A stretch of DNA of 62,444 nucleotides from Symplocastrum torsivum CPER-KK1 (GTDB lineage: Bacteria; Cyanobacteriota; Cyanobacteriia; Cyanobacteriales; Coleofasciculaceae), in NCBI GenBank assembly GCA_019358875.1, contig JAHHIF010000040.1, forward strand, positions 1-62,444, read 5' to 3'. The notes below the pieces were generated by a model that was given only the letters and a program-made list of their open reading frames with translations, had not been told where the DNA came from and did no database searches. Shown in pieces: positions 1 through 9,029 of this stretch. The translations under genes were made by a program, and so were the position numbers. Numbering within the stretch: position 1 is the first letter of the stretch; every line of letters begins with the position of its first letter.

Positions 1-2
1 AG

Positions 3-92
3 CAGAAGATTCTTGATTTTATTAACTACTTCAACCGCACTCTGGCTAAACCTTTTGTCTGGAAATTTAAAGGGTTTCCCGAACCTGCTTAA
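3..92 (+). pseudogene. C-terminal fragment of an IS630-type transposase
   Basis: An open frame enters from the left edge and stops at a TAA at 90-92. Its last 29 residues contain ILDFINYFNRTLAKPF, which resembles the end of IS630-family (Tc1/mariner-like DDE) transposases as I know them. Only the tail is visible, so whether the full transposase is intact outside the window is unknown. It is followed directly by an element end that resembles the miniature elements found later in the window. Confidence 0.65.
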
Positions 93-126
93 GCTGGTCA
101 CTTATTTCTGCCAATATGGTCTAGTT
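93..126 (+). mobile_element. Putative right end of the IS630-type element
   Basis: Just after the transposase stop lies CTGGTCACTTATTTCTGCC followed by a CTAG. Almost the same string (CTGGTTACTTATTTCTGCC...CTAG) ends the miniature element at 8660-8756, in the same orientation. IS630 elements insert at TA, and a TA is present in the CTAG. The exact boundary is inferred. Confidence 0.5.
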
Positions 127-274
127 GTTTGTCTTAGGCAAGCTAAAAAACCCGATCACGTAGCCTAAGCAAAAGATATTTATTGCGTTGAAAGCAACTG
201 TTCACTTGCGTGACATACGCCTCAGCTACGTCGCTAAAGTTCTGACTGATTCGCCTTTTATTAGTAGTCACATC

Positions 275-1369
275 ATGAATATTCGTTTTGCCTATTGGGT
301 TCCCAATGTCAGTGGTGGGTTAGTAGTCAGCAAAATTCCTCAACGTACTGACTGGACGTTTGAATACAATGCCAAACTCGCTCAGACAGCAGAGGAAGTA
401 GGTTTTGACTACGCTCTAGCACAAGCCCGATTCATTGCCAGTTATGGGGCTGAGTATCAACTAGAAGCACTGACTACAGTCGCGGCTTTAGCTCCAGTTA
501 CCAAGCGCCTCAAGCTAATTGCGGCGGTGCATCCTGGTTTATGGCATCCTGGTGTTGTCGCGAAGATGGGCGCGACTATTGATGCACTCTCTGGTGGTCG
601 CTTTTGCCTGAATGTAGTCAGTGGCTGGTTTAAGGATGAGTTCATCATCTATGGCGAACCGTGGTTAGATCACGATGAGCGTTACCGTCGTTCTGAAGAA
701 TTTATCCGAGTCCTCAGAGGGATGTGGACAGAGGATGAATTCCACTTCAAGGGTGACTTCTACCGGATTAACGGAGGGTGGGTCAAACCTAAGCCTCTAG
801 CCGCTCCACACCCGGAAATTTTTCAAGGGGGAAATTCTAAAGCGGCTCGACGCATGGCATCCCGTGTTTCCGATTGGTATTTTATGAACGGCAACACGGT
901 TGAAGGTGTGCGAGAGCAGGTTGAGGAAATATCTGCTTTAGCCCGTGAAGAGGGACGAACCGTGAAGTTTGCGCTGAATGCCTTTGCGTTGGTACGAGAT
1001 ACCGAAGCAGAAGCTCATGCAGTTTTGGAGGACATTATCGCCCAAGCGGATGTGGAAGCCGTCCACGGTTTTGGGGAAGCGGTGAAGAATGCGGGCGCTT
1101 CTAGTCGTGAGAAGCAGGGGATGTGGGCAAATTCTAACTTTTCTGACTTGGTGCAGTACAACGATGGTTTCAAAACTGGATTAATTGGTACGGCTGAGCA
1201 AGTTGCAGAGAAAATTCGGGAGTATTACGAAGTTGGAGTTGATCTAATTCTCTGCGGTTTCTTGCACTATACCGATGACCTTCCAGCATTTGGTCGGAAT
1301 GTAATTCCTTTGGTACGAGAACTAGAGGCAAGTCGGCGTACAAATCCAGAAGTGTTCGTGACAGTTTGA
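275..1369 (+). CDS. sfnG: FMNH2-dependent dimethylsulfone monooxygenase (SfnG-like)
   Basis: A 364-residue member of the bacterial luciferase-like flavin monooxygenases. It begins with FAYWVPNVSGGLVVSKI and contains GEPWLDHDERYRRSEEF and VQYNDGFKTGLIGT, all close to my memory of SfnG. SfnG uses reduced FMN to cleave dimethylsulfone to methanesulfinate so that its sulfur can be assimilated. The frame is open upstream from a TTG at 188, but ATG 275 fits the family N-terminus and is preferred. It is the first gene of an organosulfur cluster, and a reductase that could supply FMNH2 (SsuE) lies at 3938. The family is better known from Pseudomonas than from cyanobacteria. Confidence 0.85.
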   Translation: MNIRFAYWVPNVSGGLVVSKIPQRTDWTFEYNAKLAQTAEEVGFDYALAQARFIASYGAEYQLEALTTVAALAPVTKRLKLIAAVHPGLWHPGVVAKMGATIDALSGGRFCLNVVSGWFKDEFIIYGEPWLDHDERYRRSEEFIRVLRGMWTEDEFHFKGDFYRINGGWVKPKPLAAPHPEIFQGGNSKAARRMASRVSDWYFMNGNTVEGVREQVEEISALAREEGRTVKFALNAFALVRDTEAEAHAVLEDIIAQADVEAVHGFGEAVKNAGASSREKQGMWANSNFSDLVQYNDGFKTGLIGTAEQVAEKIREYYEVGVDLILCGFLHYTDDLPAFGRNVIPLVRELEASRRTNPEVFVTV

Positions 1370-1430
1370 GTGAAAGGAGATGTTGCTCATCATTTCTCAG
1401 TAATTGGAGTGTAAGGGAGGTAGGTTCAGC

Positions 1431-2642
1431 ATGACATCAGTAATTAGTAATGAGCAGAAAGCACATTTAATTAGTAGTGACTCTGAAGCGATCGCTATTG
1501 CTCATGAAATAGCCCCAAAATTAGCCAAAGAAGCATCCCAACGAGATCAACAGCGGCAGTTACCTGTTGAAGAAATTAAAAAATTCTCGGAAAGTGGTCT
1601 TTGGGGCATTACCGTACCCAAAGACTATGGCGGGGCATTTGTCTCGAATGTCACCTTGGCAGAAGTCGTCAAAATTATCTCTGAAGCAGACCCTAGCATC
1701 GGTCAAATTCCACAAAATCACTTGTACATGGTGGAAGCACTGCGGCTAGATGGCACTGAAGAACAGAAACGCTTCTTCTTTGATTTAGTGTTGCAGGGGA
1801 AGCGGTTTGGCAATGCCTTTTCAGAGGTGGGCACCAAATCAGTCACAGATGTTCAAACTCGCCTTGTGCGATCATCATCGGGTTCTGGATATGTTCTCAA
1901 CGGCAGAAAGTTTTATTCTTCCGGTGCCTTATTGGCAGATTGGATTCCCGTAGTTGCCAAGAATGAAGATGATCAAACCATCGTGGCATTTGTAGAACGG
2001 GATGCCGAAGGGCTAACTGTTATTGATGATTGGTCTAGTTTTGGACAGCGAACCACTGCCAGCGGCACGACAATTTTAGAAAATGTGCAAGTGCCAGAAG
2101 AGTATGTGATTCCGCATTATCTAGCATTTGAACGTCCTACAACCATGGGTGCGATCGCCCAAATTATCCAAGCCGCTGTTGATGTTGGCATTGCCAGTGC
2201 TGCTTTAAAAGACACGATTGACTTTGTTCGCAACCATACACGCCCTTGGATTGATAGCGATGTAGAACGTGGTTATGAAGACCCTCTGCTCATTTATCAA
2301 GTTGGCGAATTGCAAATCAAATTACACGCCGCCGAAGCAATTCTCAGTCGGGCTGGTGAATTTATTGATCGGGCAATTGAAGATATGACAGAGGCAAATG
2401 TAGCAGCCGCTTCGATTGCCGTTGCCGAGTCAAAAGCCTTAGCAGCCGAGGCAGCAATTGCTACTACCAACAAACTGTTTGAACTAGCAGGAACAAAGTC
2501 AACTTTAAATCAGTTTAACTATGACCGACACTGGCGGAATGCACGGACTCATACGCTGCATGACCCAGCGCGATGGAAGTATTACGCCGTTGGAAATTAC
2601 CATCTCAATGGTGTCAATCCGCCGCGCCATCCCTGGTTATAA
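1431..2642 (+). CDS. sfnB: SfnB-family sulfur acquisition flavoenzyme (acyl-CoA dehydrogenase fold)
   Basis: A 403-residue protein of the acyl-CoA dehydrogenase superfamily, in the branch that includes SfnB, MsuC and DszC. Visible signatures are ITVPKDYGGAF near residue 55 and the C-terminal FNYDRHWRNARTHTLHDP, typical of this oxygenase-type branch. ATG 1431 is chosen over an upstream TTG (1404) because GGGAGG sits at 1415-1420. It probably acts after SfnG on the sulfinate/sulfonate route. SfnB and the methanesulfinate monooxygenase MsuC are hard to separate by eye. It lies 61 bp behind sfnG and is probably cotranscribed with it. Confidence 0.8.
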   Translation: MTSVISNEQKAHLISSDSEAIAIAHEIAPKLAKEASQRDQQRQLPVEEIKKFSESGLWGITVPKDYGGAFVSNVTLAEVVKIISEADPSIGQIPQNHLYMVEALRLDGTEEQKRFFFDLVLQGKRFGNAFSEVGTKSVTDVQTRLVRSSSGSGYVLNGRKFYSSGALLADWIPVVAKNEDDQTIVAFVERDAEGLTVIDDWSSFGQRTTASGTTILENVQVPEEYVIPHYLAFERPTTMGAIAQIIQAAVDVGIASAALKDTIDFVRNHTRPWIDSDVERGYEDPLLIYQVGELQIKLHAAEAILSRAGEFIDRAIEDMTEANVAAASIAVAESKALAAEAAIATTNKLFELAGTKSTLNQFNYDRHWRNARTHTLHDPARWKYYAVGNYHLNGVNPPRHPWL

Positions 2643-2734
2643 GAAACTATCGAGATTGTAGAGATAATGTCTAATTCTATCTCTACAAATTCTCAAAATT
2701 GCTAAATTTATTTAACCAAATACAGGAGGGGCAA

Positions 2735-3811
2735 ATGGCTAATCATGCTTTGCTCAGACGTGGTAGAAACATTTCGACATTTTCAGGATTGGCTACTAAT
2801 TTAAATACAATTTTGAGGCTGTGCCAGCAGCGTCTAGTCAAGAGGTTTTCGCTCCTGTTTGCTGTGGGGCTAGGGTTGAGCCTGATGGTAGCTGCCTGTA
2901 GCGCTCCTACGTCCGTCGCTCCCAATAGCACACCTACAGCTAGCCAGAATCGAGTCGTGCGAATTGGGCATCAAAAATTTGATCCCTTTACGCTTGTGAA
3001 AGCCAGAGGTGGATTGGAGGAACGCTTAAAGCCTTTGGGTGTGTCTGTTGAGTGGACAGAGTTTCAGTCGGGGCCACCACTACTAGAAGCGCTCAACGCG
3101 GGTAGCATTGACATTGGGCGTACTGGGGATGCGCCTCCAGTTGTTGCCCAAGCGGCTGACGCGCCTTTGGTTTATGTCGGTGGTGGTGCTGCCAAACCCC
3201 AAAGTTCAGGCGTTGTTGTACCAGCTAACTCCTCAATCAAAACCTTAGCTGATTTGCGGGGTAAGAAAGTTGCCTTTACCAAAGGTTCAAGCGCCAATTA
3301 TCTAGTTGTAAAGGCGATTGAATCAGGAGGACTGAAGTTTAGTGATATTAAACCGGCTTACCTTTCACCTGCTGATGCAAGGTCAGCATTTGAACAAGGC
3401 AACGTAGACGCTTGGGTGATTTGGGATCCGTTTTTTGCTGCTGTCCAGAAACAGAAAGATGTTCGTGTTTTGGTAAATGGTCAAGGATTAGCGGCTAACC
3501 GAGATTTTTACTTGGGTTCTCGTTCATTTGCCCAAAAGAATGCTGACATTATCGAGGCAGTTCGAGAAGAAACCCAGATGGTAGCCCAATGGGCAGATGC
3601 TAACCCCACAGAAGTTGTCAAGATTCTTTCACCGATTTTAGGGGTTGAACCTGCCATCTTGGATGTCGTAACGAAGCGGCGAGGTTACGAATTTGAAACT
3701 ATGAGCGACGAAATGGTTGCTGAACAGCAAGAAATTGCGGATACCTTTTTCAAGCTAAAACTCATTCCCAAGCCAGTCAAGGTTGAAGAAATTGTTTGGA
3801 AACCTTCTTAA
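2735..3811 (+). CDS. Sulfonate-type ABC transporter substrate-binding lipoprotein (SsuA-like), copy 1
   Basis: A 358-residue SsuA/NMT1-type periplasmic binding protein. A long basic N-terminus leads into a hydrophobic segment and the lipobox VAAC, so it is likely anchored as a lipoprotein. The two-lobed binding-protein pattern is visible: IGHQKFDPFTLVKARG, then ALNAGSIDIGRTGDAPP and DAWVIWDPFFAA. ATG 2735 follows a very strong AGGAGGGG at 2724-2731; an earlier TTG (2699) is rejected. It should bind sulfonates or related organosulfur compounds. No permease or ATPase gene is in the window. It pairs with a second copy at 4529. Confidence 0.85.
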   Translation: MANHALLRRGRNISTFSGLATNLNTILRLCQQRLVKRFSLLFAVGLGLSLMVAACSAPTSVAPNSTPTASQNRVVRIGHQKFDPFTLVKARGGLEERLKPLGVSVEWTEFQSGPPLLEALNAGSIDIGRTGDAPPVVAQAADAPLVYVGGGAAKPQSSGVVVPANSSIKTLADLRGKKVAFTKGSSANYLVVKAIESGGLKFSDIKPAYLSPADARSAFEQGNVDAWVIWDPFFAAVQKQKDVRVLVNGQGLAANRDFYLGSRSFAQKNADIIEAVREETQMVAQWADANPTEVVKILSPILGVEPAILDVVTKRRGYEFETMSDEMVAEQQEIADTFFKLKLIPKPVKVEEIVWKPS

Positions 3812-3937
3812 ATCAGTGGTAACTCAAGCAATTTATTTCTGAGTTAAGCCTTCTCTTTTTCTAAAGCGTTAATCCCACCTCTACACCAGGGACTTAAATC
3901 GCCCAAGTTTGTCCAATTAAAAATCGAGGATGATTAC

Positions 3938-4525
3938 ATGACTATTATTATTGCGATCGCAGGCAGCCCATCTCATCCTTCTCGCTCATCAGCTGTGCTG
4001 GAATACGCGAAAACGGTTCTTGCCTCAGAGGGATTGCCTATTGACTTAATTACGGTTCGCGATTTGCCTGCCGAGGACTTATTGTTTGCCAATTTCGACA
4101 GTGTCGCAATCCGAAAAGCACAAGCTTTAGTTGAAAAAGCGGATGGAGTGATTATCGCGACACCCGTTTACAAAGCTTCCTACACGGGTGTATTGAAGTC
4201 GTTCTTAGACTTGCTACCTCCCGGTGCCTTCTCCGGTAAAGTTATTCTTCCGATCGCAACTGGCGGAACCTTAGCGCACCTTTTAGCAATTGATTACGCT
4301 CTCAAGCCTGTAATCGCGACACTTGGAGCGAGGTATGTCTTGGGTGGCGTGTATCTGTTGGATACGCAAATCCAAACCAATCCTGATGGCAGCGTACACC
4401 TGGAAGCCGAGATTGAACAAAGACTCAAAGCATCACTGTATGACTTTGTCGATGGGATACAGCAGGTCAAAAATCATCAGTTGGCTCAATCTAAAAAAGA
4501 ACCGGCGTTAGCACCTTTGGAGTAG
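3938..4525 (+). CDS. ssuE: NADPH-dependent FMN reductase
   Basis: A 195-residue flavodoxin-like reductase. The start IIIAIAGSPSHPSRSS matches the phosphate-binding loop of SsuE, and ATPVYKASYTGVLKSFLDLLP is the conserved flavin-site region. SsuE reduces FMN with NADPH and passes FMNH2 to partner monooxygenases, here plausibly the luciferase-like and DszC-like enzymes of the cluster. The stop is only 3 bp before the next gene, so the two are very likely one transcript. It ends in a 20-residue polar tail. No SsuD gene is visible next to it. Confidence 0.9.
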   Translation: MTIIIAIAGSPSHPSRSSAVLEYAKTVLASEGLPIDLITVRDLPAEDLLFANFDSVAIRKAQALVEKADGVIIATPVYKASYTGVLKSFLDLLPPGAFSGKVILPIATGGTLAHLLAIDYALKPVIATLGARYVLGGVYLLDTQIQTNPDGSVHLEAEIEQRLKASLYDFVDGIQQVKNHQLAQSKKEPALAPLE

Positions 4526-4528
4526 ACA

Positions 4529-5614
4529 ATGTTGAGTCAGTTCAAGCATCTCGTGATTAAACACAAAAAACTCCGTTCAACACCTAACGTTGTCTTGCTA
4601 TTCGCGACGACGCTTTGCTTAGGTTTGGCAACCTCTGCTTGCGCTCCGAATAACTCCAGCAGTTCCACTACTCCAGCAGTCAGTAACCAGAATACAAGCC
4701 CACAAGCAACCCAAGCTTCTGGTGCTGACAAGCAAAATGTCCTGAGGATTGGCTATGTCAGATGGGGGTTGCTCCCACTGATTAGACAACGTGGGACACT
4801 AGAGCGTGAACTAGCTGCCAAGAACATTAAAGTTGAATGGGTCGGACCCTTCCCAAATTTTGCTCCCGTGTTGGAAGCAATCAATGCGGGTAGTGTTGAC
4901 CTTGCTGCTGGTGGAGATATCCCTGCAATATCAGGGTTAGCTGGTGGGGTTCCGGTGTGTCTGCTTGCCTACCGACCCGCTGTTCCCCAAGCAGAAGCAC
5001 TTTTAGTAAGAGCTGACTCTCCAATTCAAGCACCCACTGATTTGGTGGGTAAGACGGTTGCCGTTAACCGAGGGGGTTGGGGTGAACATTTGCTGCTAAA
5101 AGTGCTGGAGAAGGAAAACGTTCCCAAGGAGCAGGTAAAGCGTGCCTATATGTCACCAACGGATGCAATGCCTGCTCTCATGCAAGGTCATGTTGATGCT
5201 TGGGCGATGTGGGACCCTGGTTTAGCGATCGCAGAAGTCGATCATCCTACCCGTCGAATTGCGAGTGGGGAAGCCGCTCCTCACTACGGAGTATACGTCG
5301 TCCACCGCCAAGCTTTATCTGAAAAAGCTACTACCATTAGTGCCATCTTAGATGTAATAAAGCAAGAGGGTGAGTGGGTAACGACCAAACCAGACGAAGC
5401 CGCTGGAGTTTTGGAGAAAGCTTTAAGTGTTTCACCCAAAGCCGCCAAACAAGCCTTTGAGCGTAAACCCGTTGAGAAGGTACTTCCCCTAGAACCTCTT
5501 GTTTTGACTGATATTCAGAATTCTGCCGATTGGATGCTAGAGCAAAAGGCAATTCCAAAACGAGTCGATATTGCAACCTCTGTTTGCCCAAGCATTACAG
5601 CACTCAACAAGTAA
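4529..5614 (+). CDS. Sulfonate-type ABC transporter substrate-binding lipoprotein (SsuA-like), copy 2
   Basis: A 361-residue paralogue of the protein at 2735. A signal peptide with lipobox TSAC is followed by a serine/threonine-rich linker and the binding-protein fold (LRIGYVRWG, AINAGSVDLAAGGDIPA, HVDAWAMWDPG). It starts 3 bp after ssuE. The two copies have diverged clearly, which suggests different ligands. No cognate membrane components follow. Confidence 0.85.
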   Translation: MLSQFKHLVIKHKKLRSTPNVVLLFATTLCLGLATSACAPNNSSSSTTPAVSNQNTSPQATQASGADKQNVLRIGYVRWGLLPLIRQRGTLERELAAKNIKVEWVGPFPNFAPVLEAINAGSVDLAAGGDIPAISGLAGGVPVCLLAYRPAVPQAEALLVRADSPIQAPTDLVGKTVAVNRGGWGEHLLLKVLEKENVPKEQVKRAYMSPTDAMPALMQGHVDAWAMWDPGLAIAEVDHPTRRIASGEAAPHYGVYVVHRQALSEKATTISAILDVIKQEGEWVTTKPDEAAGVLEKALSVSPKAAKQAFERKPVEKVLPLEPLVLTDIQNSADWMLEQKAIPKRVDIATSVCPSITALNK

Positions 5615-5654
5615 TACCATAAGGTTTAATGTTTGACACTTATTGATGAGGAGA

Positions 5655-5706
5655 GGTTGTAGGTTGTAGGGAAAGTCAATTCATCACCTACAACCTAACA
5701 CCTACC
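5655..5706. repeat. Inverted repeat between ssuA-like copy 2 and the DszC-like gene
   Basis: GGTTGTAGGTTGTAGG at 5655-5670 can pair with CCTACAACCTAACACC at 5687-5702, with a 16-base loop. A further GGTTGTA occurs near 5737. It could act as an RNA hairpin between genes or be a common cyanobacterial intergenic repeat; no T-run follows, so it is not called a terminator. Confidence 0.5.
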
Positions 5707-5777
5707 ACCGAACACCTGACTCTTGAGAGAAGTTATAGGTTGTAAAGAAAAGATTAATTGTTATCAGGTCTTGCCCC

Positions 5778-6956
5778 ATGCAACTAGTGATCAAAGAATC
5801 GACGGACTATAAGGCGATCGCCACTGCCTTAGCTAGTGAATTTGCTGAAACTGCTGTTGAGCGTGACGCTAAGGGAGGAACTCCGCAATATGAACGCGAC
5901 AAATTACGGGAAAGCGGCTTACTCAACCTAATTATTCCAAAAGAATTTGGAGGAATTGGAGAAAGCTGGACTACGATCTTAAAAATTGTTCGGGACTTTG
6001 CTAAGGTAGACAGTTCAATTGCCCATGTTTTCTCTTACCATCATCTCGGAGTTGTTGCCCCTCATGTATTTGGCAACTCCGAACAGAAAGAACGCTATTA
6101 CACTCAAACTGTAAAGAATAACTGGTTTTGGTGTAATGCCTTGAATCCACTCGACCGAAGAGTGATTCTTACCCCAGATGGAAACAAGTTTCGTCTCAAC
6201 GGCACCAAAAGCTTTTGCTCTGGTTCTATAGACTCTGATGTGCTGCCTGTAACGGCTGTACAAGAAGGTGTCTCTGGACTAATAGTTGTTGTGGTTCCAA
6301 CTCAGCGAGCGGGTGTGGTTGTTAATGATGACTGGGACAATATGGGGCAACGACAAACGGATAGTGGTAGTGTCACGTTCAATAATGTGCTAATTGAAAA
6401 AGATGAAATTCTTTTGCCCAGTTCCGATGGCAATACCTTCAAAACAATCCGTTCCTGTTTGACACAAATAACTTTTACAAATATCTATCTTGGTGTTGCC
6501 CAAGGTGCCTTTGAAGCGGCGAAAGAGTACACCAGAACCCAAACAAGACCTTGGCTAACCTCTGGGGTGGATAGTGCGACCCAAGACCCGTATATTCTCC
6601 AACATTACGGAGATATGTGGGTTCACTTACAGGGAGCAACCGCCTTAGCAGATCAAGCTGGAGAGTTGCTGCAAGCGGCGTGGGAAAAGAACTTGTCACT
6701 GACAGCAGAACAACGGGGGGAATGTGCGATCGCGATCGCAACAGCTAAAGTAGCTGCAACAAGAGTTGGATTAGACATCGCCAACCGGATGTTCGAGGTA
6801 ATGGGAAGTCGAGCGACAGCTTCTAAATACGGGTTTGACCGTTACTGGCGCAATCTCCGCACCTTCACACTTCATGACCCCATAGATTACAAAGTTCGTG
6901 CTGTAGGTAACTGGGCGCTTAACAATCAGCTTCCTACACCTGACTTTTACTCATAA
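5778..6956 (+). CDS. DszC/SfnB-type flavin-dependent monooxygenase (acyl-CoA dehydrogenase family)
   Basis: A 392-residue protein of the same branch as the gene at 1431. It has IPKEFGGIGESW near residue 57, a serine-rich FAD/FMN region (LNGTKSFCSGS) and the C-terminal DRYWRNLRTFTLHDP. Members such as DszC and MsuC oxygenate sulfides or sulfinates with reduced flavin. It lies 163 bp behind ssuA-like copy 2 and 43 bp before the DszA-like gene, so a DszC-DszA-like pairing is plausible. The real substrate cannot be read from the sequence. Confidence 0.8.
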   Translation: MQLVIKESTDYKAIATALASEFAETAVERDAKGGTPQYERDKLRESGLLNLIIPKEFGGIGESWTTILKIVRDFAKVDSSIAHVFSYHHLGVVAPHVFGNSEQKERYYTQTVKNNWFWCNALNPLDRRVILTPDGNKFRLNGTKSFCSGSIDSDVLPVTAVQEGVSGLIVVVVPTQRAGVVVNDDWDNMGQRQTDSGSVTFNNVLIEKDEILLPSSDGNTFKTIRSCLTQITFTNIYLGVAQGAFEAAKEYTRTQTRPWLTSGVDSATQDPYILQHYGDMWVHLQGATALADQAGELLQAAWEKNLSLTAEQRGECAIAIATAKVAATRVGLDIANRMFEVMGSRATASKYGFDRYWRNLRTFTLHDPIDYKVRAVGNWALNNQLPTPDFYS

Positions 6957-6999
6957 CGTGTCATACGTCATTGGTCATTGATTGATGAACAACTGACTA

Positions 7000-8358
7000 A
7001 TGACAAAAAACAAAATGAGACAGATACATTTATCGGCTTTCTTAATTGCTGGACACGTTGCCCACAGCCATGCTCTCTGGCGGCATCCCCAAACTGAATT
7101 GGGTTTTTTTCAACCCGAAATTTATCAAAATACCGCTCAAATTCTGGAACAGGGGAAATTTGACTTAGTTTTCTTCGCTGACCGCTTAGCAATTTCTGAT
7201 GGTTATGGTCAGAACTTGGAAGTCGGATTGCACTACGGTGACCAAGATGCAGCTCGATTAGACCCGATTCCGGTTCTCGCAATGATGGCAGCGAGTACGC
7301 AGTACATTGGTTTGGGGGCAACTCGCTCGACAACCTACTATCATCCTTACCAAGTTGCCCGGACATTCGCCAGCTTAGACCATCTGACTCGTGGTCGTGT
7401 AGCTTGGAATGTTGTAACTTCTGTCAACAATGCAGAGGCGCAGAACTTTGGATTGGAGGAACATTTAGAACATGACCAGCGTTATGACCGGGCTGATGAA
7501 TTCATGGAAGTTGCTTTCAAGCTTTGGGATAGCTGGCAGGAAGGGGCAATCTTACTAGACCGAGAAAATGGGATTTTTGCTGACCCTTCCAAGGTGAACT
7601 ACATTCACCACCAAGGACAATGGTTCAAATCTCGTGGCCCGTTAAATGTTCCCCGTAGTCCCCAAGGACATCCCGTGATTATCCAAGCGGGTTCTTCTGG
7701 ACGTGGGAAAGAATTTGCCGCTCGTTGGGCAGAAGTTGTTTTTACAATTCAACCCAATCTTGCTCGTGCCAAAGACGCTTATACCGAGTTAAAGTCGCGG
7801 ATGGCAGAGTACGGACGTGCCCCAGAGGATTGCAAGATTCTAACAGCCGTGATGCCATTTGTTGGGGAAACAGAAGCGATCGCTCTAACCAAGCAATCCT
7901 TGCACAACGAGTTAGTTCATCCCCTGGTTGGTCTATCAACCTTGTCTAACCATACAAACTATGACTTTTCACAACACGCCTTAGATGAACCTGTTGAAAA
8001 GTTAGAAATTCCCGGAATGCGAGGAATGTTCGACTTGGTTTTAAAGCTGAGTCAAGAAGAAGGTTTAACCTTAAGAGATATTGGCAAACTGTATGGGGCA
8101 AGTGTGCTAGTCCCACAGATAGTAGGCACTCCTACACAAGTCGCTGATCAGTTAGAAATGATGTTTCAGGCCCAAGCCTGTGATGGTTTTGTCATTTCAC
8201 CTGCCTATTTACCTGGGGCATTTGAAGAGTTTGTAAAATTCGTTGTCCCAGAACTCCAACGCAGAGGGATATTCAGAACAGAATACACAGGCAAGACGCT
8301 ACGAGAACATTTTGGGCTGAAGTATCCGGAGAACACTTTTGCTAAGCTGTCCCGATAA
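7000..8358 (+). CDS. NtaA/SnaA/DszA-family FMN-dependent monooxygenase
   Basis: A 452-residue luciferase-like monooxygenase of the NtaA/SnaA/DszA branch. Diagnostic stretches are FLIAGHVAHSHALWRHP, DPIPVLAMMAA, RVAWNVVTSVNN and PVIIQAGSSGRGKEFAA. Relatives use reduced FMN on nitrilotriacetate, pristinamycin precursors or dibenzothiophene sulfone. Beside a DszC-like enzyme, SsuE and SfnG, a role in releasing sulfur from larger organosulfur compounds is the best inference. It is the last gene of the cluster; ATG 7015 is an alternative start. Confidence 0.85.
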   Translation: MTKNKMRQIHLSAFLIAGHVAHSHALWRHPQTELGFFQPEIYQNTAQILEQGKFDLVFFADRLAISDGYGQNLEVGLHYGDQDAARLDPIPVLAMMAASTQYIGLGATRSTTYYHPYQVARTFASLDHLTRGRVAWNVVTSVNNAEAQNFGLEEHLEHDQRYDRADEFMEVAFKLWDSWQEGAILLDRENGIFADPSKVNYIHHQGQWFKSRGPLNVPRSPQGHPVIIQAGSSGRGKEFAARWAEVVFTIQPNLARAKDAYTELKSRMAEYGRAPEDCKILTAVMPFVGETEAIALTKQSLHNELVHPLVGLSTLSNHTNYDFSQHALDEPVEKLEIPGMRGMFDLVLKLSQEEGLTLRDIGKLYGASVLVPQIVGTPTQVADQLEMMFQAQACDGFVISPAYLPGAFEEFVKFVVPELQRRGIFRTEYTGKTLREHFGLKYPENTFAKLSR

Positions 8359-9029
8359 CTTATCAGCCCAGAAACTTCCTCGTTAACATCACAGCAAGTC
8401 ACTATTCGGAATCGACAAGGTTCTGCTCCTCGCTCATTGGCAAATAACTTTTCTAGGATTGAGGTTCCGGGATTTTTCTGATCTCGCTCACATAGCTTTG
8501 CTACTGACCAGAGTTGATTGAGTTTATTGCTCTTGACTTGAACCCAGAGTGACAGAAGAGCGATATTTAAAATGTACAGTACGCCATTCAATGGCATTAA
8601 CGGAGGAAGCGATTAACTGTTTTGATTACTATCCTCTCAACCCAAAAATCCAGCCAAGCTAGTACAAAAAAGCAGAAGGTAGAAGGAACAAAGGCTTATA
8701 CTTTCTACTTTTTGCTCCGTTGTTAACTGGTTACTTATTTCTGCCGCGCTGCACTAGCTTAAAACTAAAATTAATCAGGGTGTTCAATAATTAGTGTTTT
8801 GCTTTGAGCTAACGCTTGAAGGTAATATTATAGTGTTCCGTCTTGGAGCATCTTCATCAGAACATATCGTGCAACGGTTTCTCTACCGGGACAAGAACTG
8901 AATTGAGCTGATGAGCAGGTGACAGGATGATTAGCATAGACAGGATCGAGATAAGATACTGTTTGATGCTGAATCTACCTAAGCCCAGTTTCCAAGCTCG
9001 ACTTTTTCCGGAAGGCATACTGAGGAACA
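8359..9029. other. Spacer with one miniature element and no supported gene
   Basis: This 671-bp gap separates the sulfur cluster from alkB. It holds the miniature element at 8660-8756. A minus-strand frame (8205-8597) runs into the monooxygenase tail and has no recognisable domain, so it is not called. The rest is AT-rich and shows no recognisable site. Confidence 0.5.
8660..8756 (-). mobile_element. Miniature element (family A), copy 1
   Basis: A 97-bp element between TA dinucleotides. Its right end carries CTGGTTACTTATTTCTGCC then GCTGCAC, and its left end GTACAAAAAAGCAGAAGG. The same layout is found, in the opposite orientation, at 22252-22364 and 26282-26395. The right end resembles the sequence behind the IS630-type transposase at 93-126, so that element or a relative may mobilise the family. 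Confidence 0.6.

Noticed and set aside
188..274. Upstream extension of the SfnG frame from a TTG
   Set aside because: The extra 29 residues do not resemble the family N-terminus, while ATG 275 gives the conserved start.
8205..8597. 130-residue minus-strand open frame
   Set aside because: It runs 150 bp into the 3' end of the monooxygenase gene on the other strand and shows no known domain; the frame is probably chance plus decayed sequence.
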